This document shows positions 10,906-21,701 of a DNA stretch of 64,000 nucleotides, in pieces. The DNA is from Aselliscus stoliczkanus (Eukaryota > Chordata > Mammalia > Chiroptera > Hipposideridae). The stretch spans positions 112,711,523 through 112,775,522 of the forward strand of contig CM066730.1 of assembly GCA_033961575.1 (NCBI GenBank), in the 5' to 3' direction. The notes under the pieces are model-generated. The model was not told where the DNA came from. It saw only the letters and a program-made list of their open reading frames with translations, and searched no databases. How positions within the stretch are numbered: position 1 is the stretch's first letter; each line of letters begins with the position of its first letter. Position numbers and translations under genes: made by a program.

Positions 10906-12754
10906 TTTGTTCTCTCAATGGTCCTGAGAGTTAAATTCATTTAAGATAGGCAACTGGAATTACAGAAGAATTTAACTCTAGCAATGATAAGGGTGCTTCA
11001 CAGTGAATATTTATTCAACAAAGAACACATATCAACAGTGACCAAAAGACTGTACTTTAAATATTTATACTTACGCTAATAAGAAAAATGACTCCAGTAA
11101 GTCAATAACGCTTCAATCAGGAGGCCTACACCTTTTAAAATTTCTTAGACACACCATCTCTGTGTTTGTCTTCATTCTATGAGAAAGCATAGATATCTTG
11201 AAATAGCTGCAGTCATTTAAACAAACAAAAATTGGAGATATTGTCTTCAGAGGCCTTCTCCATCATGATATGGCAAACAGATTTTCATAAATCAGTTCAT
11301 TTTTCATATTGGCAAAGCTATATATAGGACCTCATCCACATATCAGATCATAATCATTCCCTGAACTCCCTTATGTTACAGAAAAATTTCCACATAAATT
11401 TAGATCTAATAGATTTAAAAATCCTGTATCTACAACACTTAGATGAACACTTAGCTTTTCCCATTTGTAGACTTACAAATGTTAATTTCTCTTATTCAGT
11501 CCTCATACAGTTGGTCTTAGTTGCATTTATCAGATGGCCTGTCAAATCATATAATTTCTGCACCCAAATTTAAAACTTCACATCTATCCAAATAAGAACA
11601 CTCAGTGCACTTAAAATTTAGCCTATTGATTTCATTAGAAGTAGTCACAAGTTAATAACTTTTTAAGACACTGCTCAGAAATATGGCTGAAATTCTCTGA
11701 AATTATGATACTGTTAAATATATCTATATTCATTTTATTTTTACCTTGTAGGTTAATAAAAGACATTCTTAGAATCTTCTTCAAAGAAGCAGATACAATA
11801 GTTTACATATACTTGTATGTTGATCAGTTTGAAACAAGAACATTTTAAAACAAAACAATGTTAAATTGGGTGTTAAAATTTTTTAGTGCCTATGTAATCT
11901 CTGAAAGTTGCTGGAAAGGTTTATATATTTGCTATTTGCCCTGAAGATACAATCCTTTATTGGTTGATTAAGTACTTGAAATCCAGCTCTAGAATAATGA
12001 CCCCAAATTGTATTTAAGATATTTTTAGCAATAATCTTGTGACCTTGTTCATTTTTCAAAGGTCAAAATGTGGAACATGTCTGAAATTTACTTTGTATTT
12101 ACCAATCCATGTGTAAAACCTGCTTAATAATTACTACCCATTATCCAACTATTTTGTAGGCCAGAGAGCACAGTTAGTATGTATGAAAATCTAGCTGTAT
12201 ATTAATTCATATTTAGCACCACGGGAGTATGAGTTTCTCATTCACAATTCATTTTTAAATGGCTTACAACATATGATACACAACCGCATTTATGTGCAGC
12301 AAGCATGATAAAGGCATTTGATGTGTGAAACATTATTCCATTGCATTGCATCTGTAATGTGCCAGAAAAGGAATTTATTGCATAATTCCAGAATGCTACT
12401 CACTCATTATGATACCTCTTGTATACAATACAATGTTTTTTCAACAAGTTGCAAATACACTTTTTACTTTAAACACAGTAGTTCTATGAAAGCAGAAAGA
12501 CACAAAGCTCCAACTATAGTACTATTTTAAAATAATCAGTGAGAAACTACTATAACTAAGCTATTAGTAAACCATAACTTACTACAGGTTCACCATATTT
12601 ATTCTAACTGAAAATAATTTGTAAAGAACTTTTACCTCTTTAAGAATAATAAACTTTCCTATAATCACCTAATGCAGATTTCCTTGTGAGAGTTCCTTGT
12701 CAATAAGAGGGCCAAAATCTATTATTAATAATAATCTGATATCTGGTTTCCTAC
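10906..12754. other. AT-rich intron, no repeat recognised
   Basis: About 1.8 kb without a recognisable mobile element, the longest clean stretch in the left part of the intron. Open frames here (66 and 70 codons) show no domain. Confidence 0.45.
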
Positions 12755-12960
12755 TATCAAAGTACTTTCATTTATATTAATTTGTTTCATACTTATAACA
12801 AGCCATTGAGATAAATATTATTTTGAACATTTTATAAACAGAGAAAATAAGGTGGACCCAAAGAAGTTACCATGCCCTAGGTGACAAAACCAGCAAGAAA
12901 CAGTAACATCAAAAACCTAGGTCCTCAGACTCAAATCTTAAGCCTTGTCCACACCAGACC
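12755..12960 (-). repeat. MIR SINE copy
   Basis: Reverse MIR wording: ATTTTATAAACAGAGAAAAT, CCTAGGTGACAAAACCAGC, and CCTCAGACTCAAATC near its right end. Confidence 0.6.
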
Positions 12961-13050
12961 ATACTGTCTCATTCAATCCAATTAATTATGCAGGTCTCAG
13001 TTCTCTTCAAAACTAAAGCAAAAGCTGAACATTTAACTCTCTTCTCCAAC

Positions 13051-13398
13051 TGCAATGGACTGAATATTTGTGTCCTCCCCAAATATATGTGTTGAAACCT
13101 AACCCCCAATGTGATAGTATTAGGACGTGATGGCTTTGGGAGGTGATTAGGTCATGAGAGTGAGACCCTTGTGAACAGGACTAGTGTCCTTATAAAAGGA
13201 ACCCCAGGGAGCTCCCTGCCCCTTCTACCATGTGAGGACACAGCAAGAACATGGCTGTTTATCAATTAGGAAGTCAGCTCTCCACGGACATAATGCACTT
13301 TGACCTTGGACTTTTCAGTCTCCAGAGCTGTGAGAAATAAATGTCTGTTAAGTACCCAGTATGGTAGTTTGTCATAGCAGCTTCAAGATTAAGATATC
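13051..13398 (+). mobile_element. MLT1-type MaLR LTR (ERVL-MaLR)
   Basis: Starts TGCAATGGACTGAATATTTG and continues with CCAATGTGATAGTATTAGG, GGGAGGTGATTAGGTCATGA, CCATGTGAGGACACAGC and CTGTGAGAAATAAATGTCTG, the order of an MLT1A-like LTR. AATAAA lies near the right end. Solitary. Confidence 0.85.
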
Positions 13399-13579
13399 AA
13401 TTTACCCCAACATCTGCCTTATAATTGGGCTCTATTATAATCTTTTGAAGGACAAAGATGCAAATGTATAGTTTTCTGCAATGTCTCCAGTTACATATTG
13501 TATAATCTACTTTCTCAGTTAACTTTTTTTTCCCACTAAACATTTTCCACTGAACTATCTAAGAGTAAATATATAAATA

Positions 13580-14140
13580 CGAGGTCTAACAATTAAGTTT
13601 GCAAACTTGTTGCAATGATGTTGCCCATCTTTTTGATATCAGAGGAATTATTCATTATGAATTTGTACCAACTGGACAAACAGTTAACCAAGTTTGCTAT
13701 TTGAAAGTGCTGAAAACGCTGTGTGAAAAAGTTAGACAACCTAAACTTTTCTCCAGCAATTCATAGCTCTTGCATCACAACAATGCACCAACTTACACGG
13801 CACTGTCTGTGAGGGAGTTTTTAGCCAGTAAACAAATAACTGTATTGGAACACCCTCCCTACTCACCTGATCTGGCCCCAATGACTTCTTTCTTTACCCG
13901 AAGATCAAGGAAATATTGAAAGGGAGACATTTTGATGACATTCAGGACATCAAGGGTAATACTGCTCTGATGGCCATTCCAGAAAAAAAGTTCCAAAATT
14001 GCTTTGAAGGGTGGACTAGGCGCTGGTGTTAGTGCATAGCTTCCCAAGGGGAGTACTTTGAACATGACCGTAGTGATATTCAGCAATGAGGTATGCAGCA
14101 CTTTTTCTAGGATGAGTTCGCAAACTTAATTGTTCAACCT
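13580..14140 (+). mobile_element. Internally deleted mariner transposon
   Basis: Terminal inverted repeats: left CGAGGTCTAACAATTAAG, and right GTTCGCAAACTTAATTG with GTTCAACCT, flanked by TA at both ends. The interior encodes only the C-terminal half of a mariner transposase: HYEFVPTGQTVNQ, then the region of the second catalytic Asp (13772-13790), then HPPYSPDLAP. The first catalytic Asp region is missing by internal deletion (561 bp against about 1.3 kb for a full element). Two stops interrupt the frame, the second catalytic position reads HHNNAP instead of the usual HHDNAP, and a one-base loss after SPDLAP shifts the frame at the third Asp. Confidence 0.88.
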
Positions 14141-14142
14141 TA

Positions 14143-14895
14143 TATATAGAATCTGGATTTAATGACATGAAAACCTCAAGCATTCCTATATATTAACTGA
14201 TTTTTCTCATTGACGTGTTTGACTAGAGAGCTAGAGCATAATTGTCCTTTGCCATTACAAAATTTAATACTGTTTGTGTGTCTAGGAAATTTTTTCCAAA
14301 GCATATTTTTGCAAATAATGAGGACCCAATCCAAATCAGATCTCTATTTCAAATACACAAATGTACTAAATCATTTCAAAGAGACAATGTTAAGGGTAAA
14401 GGATTTTTATGGTCCTAATCCCATTCCTTTAGCTTTTAAACTTCATTAAACAATCATAAAAGCTTTTCAGAGCATATGAATTCATTTGACAATCTCACCC
14501 TAAAGTCTCTACGACTGAAGCAACAACACTGAAGTTAGGCATCTTTACTTCCCACTAGTCCTATTTTACTTTGAAAGCATTTCCAAAATAACCAGTGAAA
14601 AAACAAACAAATGATGTTCAGATGGTATTTAGAGTCATTATATGCTGAGAATTGGTCAGTACTTCAAAGATTCCCGTCTCTGGCCCAAAGCAGGGATATA
14701 GCCAAACAATTCAAAATGGAGTTTCTCTACTTACTGTCACTGAAAATTGATTTTATAATGATCTTATATCTATTCAAAATGTTTAATACCACTTCAGAAT
14801 GATTTTTGGGTCTAACATATGTCTAATTGAAGTTTAAATTCACCTCTTTGAGCTCTCTCTTTGGGAACAAAGCATCAGTATCTCTAATTAATTTG
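14143..14895. other. Intron, nothing recognised
   Basis: AT-rich sequence. Open frames at 14210-14449 and 14611-14802 have no domain. Confidence 0.45.
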
Positions 14896-14908
14896 CTCCT
14901 TTATTCTA

Positions 14909-15014
14909 TTTTTTTTTTTTTAAGAGCAGTGTCACTGGCCCTCATATGTGGGACCAGAACCAGTACTGCTGGCTTCCCAAGCCAGCGCTTAACCACCACG
15001 CCACTCAGCTGGCC
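14909..15014 (-). mobile_element. Short tRNA-derived SINE
   Basis: Inverted copy: T tract, then AGCAGTGTCACTGGCCCTC, and the head read inverted as GCCACTCAGCTGGCC. Perfect 13-bp target duplication CTCCTTTATTCTA at 14896-14908 and 15015-15027. It lies in the sense orientation for LRRC8B. Confidence 0.93.
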
Positions 15015-15224
15015 CTCCTTTATTCTAAATAACCCCCTGAACCACTCTTCAGAGATCTGATGACAGGTACTTAAAATGATCGCTAGCAAGATACTTGGTA
15101 TGCCAGTTTAATTCTTTACCAATTGTTTCAGATCTTGTCCGTATAGTGACTTTTAAATAACAAACACCCTTCCCAAATTTAGTCATAGTTTTGAGACCCA
15201 GAAGAGAACTAAGATTTATCTAGT

Positions 15225-15400
15225 AAAGTGTTTCTCTTACATTAATGTCCATGAAAATCACTGGAAAGCTCATTAAAACACAAAGTGATGGGTCCTACCC
15301 TCAGAATTCCTGATTCATTAGGTCTGAAATAGGCCCAAAGAATGTGCATTTCTAACAAATTTCTAGTTCCTAGTAGGACTAGTGAGATGTGGCAAGTGCA
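15225..15400 (+). mobile_element. MER5A-type hAT-Charlie copy
   Basis: Forward MER5A wording: AAAATCACTGGAAAGCTCAT, GATTCATTAGGTCTGAAATA, GAATGTGCATTTCTAACAA. The ends are eroded. Confidence 0.7.
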
Positions 15401-15434
15401 GAGACCGTTTATAAGAATCACAAATCTATGACTG

Positions 15435-15560
15435 CGGTTGTCAATTTTGGCTTCACATTAGAACCACCAGGGGCACTATTAAAAGAATCCTAAAGCCAGA
15501 CCCCACTCCCACAGAGTAATTCAATCGGTCCAGGTAAGGCCTAAACCATTGTTTTTTTCT
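15435..15560 (+). mobile_element. MER5B/MER58-like hAT fragment
   Basis: TTGGCTTCACATTAGAACC, then CACTATTAAAAGAATCCTAA and AATTCAATCGGTCCAGG, typical of a hAT-Charlie relative adjoining the MER5A copy. The subfamily is uncertain. Confidence 0.55.
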
Positions 15561-16194
15561 AAATTTCCCAAGAAGGAGAAAGCTCATTGGATAGATTGGC
15601 AATAAAACATCTAGGAAAAGTGCCTACCTTCTGTCTTCTGGAAGCTTCACTAGATGTCTAGGTACTACCCCTCCATAGACTGCAAAGAATAGCTACCATC
15701 TCCCACATGAACCCCTCAGAGACTCAGTTTGGTGAGGCAGCAGAACAATTGAGTCACTGATCTGTAGAGATTTGCAGGCTGGACTTAAAGAGGAGGGACA
15801 ACGGGGCAGCTGAAAGCTATTTCCATCATGTGGGCCAGAAATAGTAAGAAAAAGTTTTAATGCCAAGAAAACAAAGAATTAGACAGTCACTATAAATGAA
15901 AATTCACACCACTTGCCAACATCAGATAGAGGAGTCCATGGAGAAGCAGGAGTCATGGAATTAGATTTTGATTTCATGTTATTGTAGTGTCTTCCACGGT
16001 TTTTAGCACACAGCTTATAACAAATATTTGTACCCTAAAGAACTGAATATACAAAATTGCTGAAGGCAGAAAATGATATGCTCAGATGTTTAGGCAGGGT
16101 GTATCCCAAGAGGAGGGGGAGGCTAGAACATACAGACCAGAAGGATTTTGGCTAGCTATTCTGCATATACCAAACCAAACCTTAACAAAATACA
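15561..16194. other. Intron, nothing recognised
   Basis: No gene signal and no repeat that I can name. Confidence 0.4.
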
Positions 16195-16720
16195 GTTTTA
16201 TTTCTAGCGATTCTGTGAGTGGTTCTTTTGCTTCATGGTGTTGGCTGGCACAAAGATAGCTGGGAGATCCAACATGTCCTTGTTCATCAGGCAGAGAGTT
16301 GGTTCTTACTGCTGGCTGGTAACTCCCATGTGTGAGACTTCACATGGCTGCTTGAGTGTTCTCACACAGCACGGTGGCTGGGTTGTAAGATAGTGCATTC
16401 CAAGCACAGAGATGAAAACTATAGGTCTTTTATGGAAGAGCCCTGGAGGCTATACAGTGTCATATCCACCACATTCTACTGGTCAAAGGAGTTACAAGGC
16501 CAGCCTGGACTTGAGGGCAGAGGAAGCAAACACCACCTTTCAATGGGAGGAGTGGCAAAAAATGTGTGACCATGTTTATTTTCTGTCCACAAATTATTTA
16601 CATTCCTCTTACGTACAAAACTTCACCATCACCCAAGATGCCCCTCCCCAAAAATTTTATCCTACTATAGCATCAAGTTCAGGCTTGAAGTCCATGATTT
16701 TTGTCATCTAAATCAGGTCC
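16195..16720 (+). mobile_element. Diverged MaLR-type LTR
   Basis: GATTCTGTGAGTGGTTCTT, ACTTCACATGGCTGCTTGAG, CCACATTCTACTGGTCAAAG and CAATGGGAGGAGTGGCAAA follow the order of old MLT1-class LTRs. It resembles the copy at 17385-17865. Boundaries are approximate. Confidence 0.5.
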
Positions 16721-17384
16721 ATGATGCTGTGAGACAATACCCTTAAGATTCTTAGAGCCCTTCTATCTAGCTGTGAAGATTTAAGAGGCACTGCCTTAAA
16801 TCTTTTCAAGTCTTAATACAGGGTCTTACAGCTGTGCCGGGGCTCTTGTTTTTATCTCGAGACCAAATTTAACTGGCAGTAGTGCTCTGGATGGGAATTT
16901 TTTTCCTGAGGCCATTGCTTACTTTGAGTGCCTTTTGCTGGATAGAGAAGCTAGCAATGAGTAACAGTTTTATTTATGACCCTTGAAAATTCTGGATTGG
17001 AAATATTTCCTCTAAAGTCTACTCAAACTCTGAACAGTTTCTTAAGTCATCTCTGTCTTGCAATGCTTTGATCACAGGTGGTTAAAAAAAGAAGTCAATT
17101 GGCACTGCCAATATTCTGCTGGAATATTGCAATAGTTCACAAATTCATTAGGTTGATTTTCTCTCTTCCATGTTACTGTAGGGGCCAGTCTTGCTGATTT
17201 TGGTCATATGAAAGAAGAAGGGTACCATTTTATATCTTCCAACAGCAGTTTCCTCACTGCTCTTCATTTAACAACTCTCTTCTTTCTTTCCTTTCAGGTC
17301 TTCACCTGGTCTCAAAGCCAATGCCAAATGTTTCATCATGGTAGCACCTCACTTCCAGGAACCAAGTTTTGTTTTGGTTCTTTA
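16721..17384. other. Spacer between two related LTRs
   Basis: Could hold internal MaLR sequence given the similar LTRs on each side, but no gag-like frame is visible. Confidence 0.35.
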
Positions 17385-17865
17385 TGACTCTGTAACAAAC
17401 CATCCCCAAACGTAGCAGCTAAAACCACCATTTACCGTTTCTCATGATTCTGTGGGATGATGAGGCAGTTATTCTGTTTCACGTGGTGTTGGCTTCAATG
17501 CTGTGGCTGGGAGGTCCAACAGGCCTCAGTCAGAGGGCTGGCACTGGGCTGGCTGCTGCTGGCCTGGAGCTCAGCGTGGGCTCATGCCCAGGGGCCCTGC
17601 CACTCCTCCACATGGCTGTTCAGGCTGTCTCATAGCAAGATGGCTAAATTCTCAGAAGGAACACTTTAACGACACAAAAGTAGAAGCTACAAATTCTTTA
17701 AGGTCCAGCCTTAGGAATTACTCCACACCATTTCTGCCACATTTAATTGGTCAAAAAATGTAACAGGGACAGCCCAGATTCAGAGGGAGGAGAAACAGAT
17801 CCCATCTCTAGATGGGAAGACTCACAAATTATTGGCAGCCATCTTGAATCCCACATAGGGGTCAT
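17385..17865 (+). mobile_element. MaLR-type LTR
   Basis: ATGACTCTGTAACAAACCAT opens it. Then come TTCTCATGATTCTGTGGGAT, CCACATTTAATTGGTCAAA, CTAGATGGGAAGACTCACAA and GGCAGCCATCTTGAATCC. Same orientation as the 16195 copy. Confidence 0.6.
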
Positions 17866-19439
17866 GAGTATTTAAGTAGGTGATAGTGACATAGAAATGA
17901 ATTAATTCTTTGAGAGAACAAATGTATTGAGTGAAGAACAGAACTTTTCTCCTCTAGATAATATGTCAGATGAAGAACTATCAGACCCAGAACACTAACA
18001 GGAGATGGAGAGGCAGGGCAGCACAGTATTTCTGGAACACACAAATCAGAGAGTTTTAAGGAAAGACTCAGACATCAGAGTCAAATAACACAGAGAAACC
18101 GAAGAACAGAGATGTGTGACTACCATTCTGTAGCTTCTTACACAAAGCAGTAGAGTGGTAATGGATCTATGAAACAATTATAAATACTATTCTCCATACT
18201 AGGAAAATAACCTTAATCATCTAAAGCCCCAGGAGAAAATTGCTCAATTTGACAATCAAAAACATGAAAATAACCCAAGAAATCCTGATTAAGCTGGATT
18301 CTTCTGAATTTAAGGAATATTGCTTCACTTTTCCTTGTTGCTGGTGGTTATGGAATACATCATATATTTAATTTAGATGGTAATTGTCTTTTTAGGAAAA
18401 GAGCTCTCAGTTCTCTGATGCCTTTAGTGAGCTACCAAATTATTTGGAATATATTTATAATGAAAGAAGTTGCACCCACATTATTAGAATATTAGCAGAG
18501 CATAAGCTACCAGTGGCTGCATACTACTTAGAGAGAATGTGTAAACAGAAGGCAATCTTAAACCCTTCTCCACTACCTTCATTATCTATAAGAAATATTT
18601 TCCGACTGCCCTCTCACTATCCCATAGCAAGCAAACCACAGAGTAGAACCAAACTCGGTTCCTATGCAGTCTCCTTTCAAATGACTAGGTGAAAACAGAG
18701 ATCATAATTCCATTTATTTCTCCTAATTCTTCCATAGAGCAGAATCGTATGAACTATGTACTCCAGGAAGAAACCACAGAGATCAGAGACCAGCTTTACA
18801 CAAATGAGGAAACCAAAGTTCAGAGTTGTTCAAGTGGCTTCTCTAGGTAATAGAACATGGGCTTATGGCCAAGTGTCCTAATTTGAAAAGAACTAGAAGA
18901 TTGATAGCACTAATTCTGGCCAGATAGGCTAATTAATAATCAACTTTATCTTAATGTCTATTATTATTTAAATAAAATAACACAGGGTTTTAAAACATCA
19001 AGTTGCTAATATAGTCCAGAACATTTCTATGTTACATTTTTTAAAACTATAATTCAAAATGAGATTTTTTTTTTAGCTCTGGAGCAGACAAACCAGTGTA
19101 CTATTTAAATACTTAAAAATATGAGTAAGCAACAAGTCTTAACCCTTTCTCTAAAGTTAACATTTATATATACTCAATTCCAGGGGCTAGAACTATAAAG
19201 GCATAACAAGGAGATATTGTTTCTGCCTTCACAGGATTTACAATTGTTTTGTGGAAAGAAAACATGCATAGTTGAGAACACCACCATCTTATACTGTCAC
19301 TTCAGTGCCACAATGAGCGAGATGACTGATAAACCTAAAAAGTACTACATTTGGTTATACAAATAAAATAACCGAAGAGAAGGGGTGAAGCATCACTGAA
19401 CATCAGCACATATCAAAGAAAGGTCAGAACTTCAGTCTG
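17866..19439. other. Intron with one MIR fragment
   Basis: A reverse MIR fragment at about 18770-18870 (CACAAATGAGGAAACCAAAG). The rest is unassigned. Confidence 0.4.
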
Positions 19440-19910
19440 TTCATGCAACAAATATTAAGAATGCCTACTATGTGCCAGGGGGAGTTCTATGTGTTAGGAA
19501 AATACAGGTATGTAAGATAGACAAGACCCCCTGCTCTCAGCAACATTACTGGGTAGTAAGGGCAGAGAGACCAGAACCAAATATACAAACACAATAAAAT
19601 AAAAAACACTATGAAGACTTACAAAGCTATTTTAGATTGGGTGGTCAGGGAAGGCCTGTTTAGAGGGACTTTCATTAGAACGTAGATCTAAATGGAGCCA
19701 GCCATGTGATGGTACTGGAAGATCATTGTAGGAAGAAGGAGCAAAAAGCTGAGGATGTGCAAGGATCAGAAAGGAGGCCACTCAGCTAGAATGTCAGGAG
19801 CGTTTAGAACATAGAAGAGTGACAGAGGTCCTGCAGCCATGGTAAAGTTTGCATAATAAATAGTCCAGGAGAAAAGGAAAAGCCACTAAAGAGTCATACG
19901 TAGATAAGTA
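19440..19910 (-). mobile_element. L2 LINE 3' region
   Basis: Reverse L2: GCAACAAATATTAAGAATGC, ACTATGTGCCAGG, then GGGTGGTCAGGGAAGGCCTG, which inverts to the L2 text for 'AGGCCTTCCCTGACCACCC'. Non-coding. Confidence 0.7.
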
Positions 19911-20466
19911 GCTGATATTAGCTTTTAAAAATTTATAGTGAAGTCAATGAATCAGCAGGGAAATGTGGACATAACAAGACATCAAAGGATCTACACCTTC
20001 GTCTATAAAAAGAAGGGTGTTCAGAACATGCTGTCCGCACCACAGCGTCACCTGCACTATATGTTCAAAACTAGGTGACACATTTTTAAGATATATGTCG
20101 TATTCACAACACTAGAGAGTCACATTATTTAATACAGTGTATGAATTCATCTTTCATTATGTCAAAATCAAAAGCTCTGCCACAGAACTAATTTAAGATT
20201 AATCTCCCACAACTATAAAAGAAGAACGATGTTTGCAGAAAGCAACAGTGCACAGGGCTTGCTTATTTCTGACTTACCTACTGTAGGAGAGCATGGCCAG
20301 CTTTTACTTATGGAAATATGGGAAACCAATTCTATGCATTAAAAATACCTCCTTAAACTAATCAGAAAAATACAGACATGGAATCATGCAGTCTAAGTCT
20401 CTCATAAACATTTATTATATTCTTTAGATCTTTAATTTTAAAAATGGCAAATATCAAACACCCACG
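19911..20466. other. Intron, nothing recognised
   Basis: No repeat or gene signal that I can support. Confidence 0.4.
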
Positions 20467-20512
20467 GACACACACACACAGACAGACACACACACACACA
20501 CACACACACACC
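20467..20512 (+). repeat. (AC)n microsatellite
   Basis: AC dinucleotides with two GACAGA-type interruptions near the left end. Confidence 0.95.
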
Positions 20513-20928
20513 CCTTCCTATATACAAAACCAACAAAGCACATGACATTTTGCCAAGACGTACACAGATTTAATGTTCATTTAACTGGTTTAAATACATC
20601 AAAAAAGATTTTACTCAAAACATCTGTAGGAACAGAAATCTCTTTGTACATATTAAGTATTCAATATTTGTTTGCCCCAAGCTACTAACATAATAGTAAT
20701 TATCTTTACCATGTGTTCACAATTCAGAATGTTAATCTTACCCTATGAATGTTGGTCAACCGGAAACTCTGCAATTAGTTTCTATTTGAAAAATTCCTAA
20801 AGAGAAATCATAAACATATTGTTATATTTTATGTATAACGGGACTACAAGACAATTTATCCACTTTTGTGGTCCTAAAATTTCCAACATCTATAGTAACT
20901 TTATGAAACATAAAAGATGACTTTTTAT
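20513..20928. other. Intron, nothing recognised
   Basis: AT-rich spacer before a SINE. Confidence 0.4.
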
Positions 20929-20937
20929 AAATTTGAG

Positions 20938-21042
20938 GGCCAGCCGAGTGGCGCAGTGGTTAAGCGCTGGCTTCGGAAGCCAGCAGCCTCGGTTCGGTCC
21001 CACATATGAGGGCCAGTGACACTGCCCTCAAAAAAAAAGCAA
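20938..21042 (+). mobile_element. Short tRNA-derived SINE
   Basis: Head GGCCAGCCGAGTGGCGCAG, GGTTCGGTCCC, body end GACACTGCCCTC, A tail. Perfect 9-bp target duplication AAATTTGAG at 20929-20937 and 21043-21051. Among the least decayed short copies. Confidence 0.94.
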
Positions 21043-21275
21043 AAATTTGAGTGTTATTAAAGAGACCATCTTCTGACCTCTCACAAAAGGTGTTAACCCA
21101 GGAAAAGAAACAAATCACTGTCACAAGTTACACATTTAATCTCATCAACATGGCAATTTATACAGTACAAAATATGAACATTAAATTTTTTTTTTTATAT
21201 TTTATTTTATTTTTAATTAGTTTCAGGTGTACAACACAGTGCAATAGTTATACATTTTACCCCTCAAAGTGACAA

Positions 21276-21311
21276 CCCCCCACCCCCAATACACCACCCC
21301 ACTCCCCCCCC
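21276..21311 (-). repeat. G-rich tract in the L1 3'UTR
   Basis: Plus-strand C-runs (C6, C5, C4, C8) mean four G-runs on the element's sense strand. A 3'UTR polypurine, quadruplex-prone tract is a known L1 feature. Confidence 0.75.
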
Positions 21312-21701
21312 ATATCATATATATCTATTACTCTTCCTCTGACTCTCTTCCACAGTATAATCCACATCCCGTGACTATCTATATATATATTCAATTACAG
21401 TAGGTATACCACCTCCACTTTAGTAATACAGTGCAGTGATCAAACCTCTACTCCATCCATGAAATGGTCTCCCTAACAAGACCTATGATCATCTGACATT
21501 CCACAGAATATTTACAACATTATTAATTATATTCCCCAAACTGTTTTTCCTATCCCAGTAGCAATATTGTAGTTGCCTATTTTTGCTGTCTAATCCCTTC
21601 CCCTTCTCACTCATCCCCATTCCTCTCCAAATTAGCAACCCTGATTTTTCCTCTATATCTATGAGACAGTTTCTGTTTACTTTGCTCATTCATACAGTTT
21701 T

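Noticed and set aside
13859..14101. 80-codon minus-strand open frame
   Set aside because: Antisense shadow of the mariner transposase remnant.
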